Assembly (NCBI GenBank): GCA_947176505.1
Contig: CAMWQW010000010.1
Location: forward strand, 62,001 to 126,000
DNA: 64,000 nucleotides
DNA from: an uncultured Lachnospiraceae bacterium
GTDB lineage: Bacteria; Bacillota; Clostridia; Lachnospirales; Lachnospiraceae
Reading direction: 5' to 3'
Numbering within the stretch: the stretch's first letter is position 1; each line of letters opens with the position of its first letter. This document shows, one piece after another, positions 61,581-64,000 of the stretch. Below the pieces are notes generated by a model that was given only the letters and a program-made list of their open reading frames with translations, had not been told where the DNA came from and did not search any database. Both the position numbers and the translations under genes were made by a program.

Positions 61581-63477
61581 TTCCTGCTACCTCCTTGTCC
61601 TTGTAATACTGTGCCTGAATCTCGAACATTTCTGCATAGGCGCCGTCAATACGAAGAAGTTCATCGTGTGTGCCGTACTCAATCAATTCGCCGTTTTTGA
61701 ACATAGCGATATTGTCGCAGAAGCGTGTGGAAGAAAGACGGTGGGAAATGTAGACCGCGGATTTATCACCGATTATTTCATTAAAATTTCTGTACAAGTC
61801 ATATTCCGCAAGCGCGTCCAATGCAGCAGTAGGTTCGTCCAGAACAATAACGGGAGCGTTTTTATATAATGCTCTTGCCAAAGCAAGCTTTTGACGTTCT
61901 CCGCCGGATAGGTCAACACCGTTATCGTGGATGATTTTAAGAAGCTGAGAGCTTATCCCTTCGGGAAGGCTGTCAATCTTTTCCTTCATGCCTGCTCTTA
62001 TCAGACATTGTTCGGACAGTGCTGTATCAGTGTCATCAGGGCTTTTCATGGATACGTTTTCTGACATGGGGAAAGCGAACAGTTCAACATTTTGAAACAC
62101 GGGAGAGAACAGCTCGTAATAATCGCGACATCGAAATTTGCGTATATCAATGCCATTCAGATAAATAACACCTGTTGTTGGGTCGTAGAGTCGGAGCAGC
62201 AGCTTGATAAAAGTCGTTTTGCCTGCACCGTTTAAGCCGACAACGGCTAGTTTTTCCCCTGCGTGCAGAGTCAGGTTGAGATTCTTTAAAGCATACTCTT
62301 CAGTGCCGTGATACTGATAGGAAACATCGCGAAATTCAAAAGTATAGTGCGATGCCTTGGGAACGGGAATGCAATCTTGGGCGTCTTCATCCGGTAAATC
62401 CATAAAGGAGCGATAGTCGTCTATTTGCATGGAACATTCTTTAAAGTGTCCGATGGAATTGAGAAATTGTGTTAATGCAGAGGTAAATGTCGTGGACAGT
62501 CCGAGGTAGAGCGTGAAATTGCCAATAGACATATCCCGTGAAAGAACGCTGTAAATTAGGATGCCATACACACAAATCTGCGACAGGAAGGATAAGCCGT
62601 GGGAGAAGATGCTGTTATAAATCCAAAGATTCCGGCTATAGAGCATCTTATCCTGTTTTTCCATAAGAACATCATGATGTTTTACTGCCAGCCAATGCTT
62701 CATATGGAAGAGGCGGATATCCTTGGCGTACTGGAAATTCTGTGTAACCTGCGCCATATATTCGATTTTGCGTCGCGTGGGAGGAAGCTTCTCCCATACC
62801 ATACGACGGTCTTTGATGATTGTATAGCGGAAAAAAAGAAACTGTATGTAAGAAAGTATGCTTAGAATCACAATCATACGCCAGTCCAGTATGGCTACGG
62901 CGCAAATTGTAACAATCATAGTCAGAAACTGAATGCCGAAGTCGTAGACGACACGCATCATGCCTTCTATGCCTTGTTCGTTTCCGCTGGTCGCAACAAG
63001 TGCTTTGTTGTGCATGTCGAGAATCTCCGGCTGCTCGAGAGTCTGATAATTCATGGAAAGGGACTTGGCTACGCGCTCGCTGGTAGTACGCATACGGGCA
63101 TACAGCATATTGTACCATATCCGGTTGTTAGCGGCAGAGCCTGAGAGAAGGCATACAAGCTCAATGAGTGCCATAAAGATTACGAGGTGCAAAAGCGGCG
63201 CAATGTCATGAGTGGAGTTCTCGGTCTGTATCTGAATCAAGTCAATGACATACTTGCCGATAAAACTCCATAGGTATTCCGTTATAGAATTTGTAATTAC
63301 TCCGATTATCATGATGAGGAGCAGAGCAGGAGAGTATTGTCTGATTTTGCCCAGTACAAAATAAATATTGTTTATGATACCGTATTCTGTATGGAGTGGA
63401 TTATCATTTTGTACTTTGTTTGTCTGCTTGCTGAAAAAACGTTTAACTGTGCTCTTCTGTGGCGTACGTGTCGACAT
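61573..63477 (-). CDS. ABC exporter half-transporter (upstream gene of pair)
   Basis: 634 aa, with AAAGGA before the ATG. A basic cytoplasmic N-terminus of about 45 residues precedes the six-helix domain (about 50-340). Walker A is GLNGAGKTT, the signature DLSGGERQK, Walker B VIVLDEPTAALDA and the H-loop YISHRLS. Both nucleotide sites of the pair look competent, in contrast to the pair at 26729-30222. It overlaps the next gene by 8 bp, so they are probably translated together as a heterodimer. Confidence 0.91.
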   Translation of the reverse strand: MSTRTPQKSTVKRFFSKQTNKVQNDNPLHTEYGIINNIYFVLGKIRQYSPALLLIMIIGVITNSITEYLWSFIGKYVIDLIQIQTENSTHDIAPLLHLVIFMALIELVCLLSGSAANNRIWYNMLYARMRTTSERVAKSLSMNYQTLEQPEILDMHNKALVATSGNEQGIEGMMRVVYDFGIQFLTMIVTICAVAILDWRMIVILSILSYIQFLFFRYTIIKDRRMVWEKLPPTRRKIEYMAQVTQNFQYAKDIRLFHMKHWLAVKHHDVLMEKQDKMLYSRNLWIYNSIFSHGLSFLSQICVYGILIYSVLSRDMSIGNFTLYLGLSTTFTSALTQFLNSIGHFKECSMQIDDYRSFMDLPDEDAQDCIPVPKASHYTFEFRDVSYQYHGTEEYALKNLNLTLHAGEKLAVVGLNGAGKTTFIKLLLRLYDPTTGVIYLNGIDIRKFRCRDYYELFSPVFQNVELFAFPMSENVSMKSPDDTDTALSEQCLIRAGMKEKIDSLPEGISSQLLKIIHDNGVDLSGGERQKLALARALYKNAPVIVLDEPTAALDALAEYDLYRNFNEIIGDKSAVYISHRLSSTRFCDNIAMFKNGELIEYGTHDELLRIDGAYAEMFEIQAQYYKDKEVAGIG

Positions 63478-63509
63478 GGCGGCAGTCCTTTCATCGGTGC
63501 ATATATATA

Positions 63510-63559
63510 AATACCTTATACATAAGAAGGAATGTTACTCTACTTATATATAAGGTATT
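63510..63559. promoter_or_regulatory. Inverted repeat upstream of the ABC exporter pair
   Basis: AATACCTTATA (63510-63520) and TATAAGGTATT (63549-63559), perfect 11-bp arms 28 nt apart, within the 98-bp gap. It may be a regulator site or a terminator of the upstream gene. Confidence 0.5.
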
Positions 63560-63575
63560 CAATGCGGCATGTAGC

Positions 63576-64000
63576 TTAATAACCAAGGAATTCTCTCTGC
63601 GCCTTGATTTCCGGCGGAATATCCGCTCCCATATTTTTGATTTTCTGGAACAGGTTATTATAATGGTGAATCTTCTGTCCGAGCTTAATGTCGTAGCGTT
63701 CCATTGTCTCTTTGTAAAGAGGGTTCATCTTGAGCTTATCACGTATCTCCTTGGAGAACGGACAGTAAGTAAATAGAATAGCACGTGCTATCTTATTTAA
63801 TCTCGGAGAACCGGCACCTTCAAACAGAACCCATGATACATAATCTCGAATAAACATTTCCTTGAAACTGTTCTTCGCTTTCTGCATGTTGAGCTTAATC
63901 TTATCTTTGGCATCCGGTGACAGTTCATGGTTTTTCTTATAGAACTGAATGTAATCGAAATATTCGCTTGTGAGAGACGCTTCCGAAATATCGTTCCATC
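63576..64000 (-). CDS. Unknown protein, 5' end beyond window
   Basis: The reading frame stays open to the right edge, so only the C-terminal about 141 residues are seen. It contains WNDISEASLTSEYFDYIQFYKKN and, later, YVSWVLFEGAGSPRLNKIARAILFTYCPFSKEIRDKL, then YDIKLGQKIHHYNNLFQKIKNMGADIPPEIKAQREFLGY at the end. It is mostly helical and basic with no membrane segment. I do not recognise it. The frame also has an internal Met at 63887, but the open frame upstream shows that it is not the start. Confidence 0.7.
   Translation of the reverse strand, partial: WNDISEASLTSEYFDYIQFYKKNHELSPDAKDKIKLNMQKAKNSFKEMFIRDYVSWVLFEGAGSPRLNKIARAILFTYCPFSKEIRDKLKMNPLYKETMERYDIKLGQKIHHYNNLFQKIKNMGADIPPEIKAQREFLGY

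Noticed and set aside
1..64000. CRISPR array, insertion sequence or prophage
   Set aside because: No regularly spaced direct repeats, no transposase or integrase, and no phage structural genes were found on either strand.

Overview
The window is a chromosomal segment of a Lachnospiraceae-type member of the Clostridia. The evidence is moderate G+C, strong AGGAGG-type ribosome binding sites, a DUF3842-type protein, type 2 PyrF, clpC-radA linkage, many LacI-type regulators and a carbohydrate economy based on plant galactan and starch. This assignment is inference from gene content. No rRNA operon, prophage, insertion sequence or CRISPR array was seen. One tRNA gene, tRNA-Trp(CCA), is present on the minus strand.

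Layout. 1-7.4 kb, signalling: the end of a hybrid kinase, a permease/ATPase/response regulator/kinase operon, a hemerythrin protein and a free HPt protein. 7.6-12.5 kb: a YdcF-like membrane protein, a TPR lipoprotein, a degenerate Nudix protein coupled to pyrF and pyrE, and two small membrane proteins. 12.6-18.5 kb: a long M29-type aminopeptidase, then purE-purM-purN-purD. 18.5-25.2 kb: a zinc-ribbon protein, an SH3 protein with a repetitive charged tail, then GntR-clpC-unknown-radA. 25.4-30.7 kb: an LCP-family protein, an asymmetric heterodimeric ABC exporter and a small lipoprotein. 30.8-33.3 kb: tRNA-Trp and a secreted GH53 galactanase. 33.3-38.1 kb: a sigma factor/membrane protein/ABC ATPase/permease operon facing a paralogous permease. 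38.2-50.7 kb: GH42 beta-galactosidase, a LacI regulator, an ECF S component with a kinase behind a structured leader, a Cys/His-repeat secreted protein, small conserved proteins, an AraC regulator, a large protein of unknown family, a zinc-ribbon protein and a second GH53 without signal peptide. 50.8-59.5 kb: a second LacI regulator, malQ, a MalE/MalF/MalG-type importer without its own ATPase, and a lipoprotein alpha-amylase. 59.8-64 kb: two overlapping ABC exporter half-transporters and a gene cut by the window edge.

How they fit together. Secreted GH53 would cut beta-1,4-galactan outside the cell. Cytoplasmic GH42 and the second GH53 would finish the oligosaccharides. A 20-nt LacI-type operator lies just downstream of the predicted start points of both GH42 and the unknown 612-aa gene. 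This ties that unknown protein to the galactan/galactoside regulon and is the best lead for something undescribed. A parallel starch module has its own LacI regulator and a different palindrome. The ECF/kinase pair has a leader that ends in an intrinsic terminator and partly resembles a T-box.
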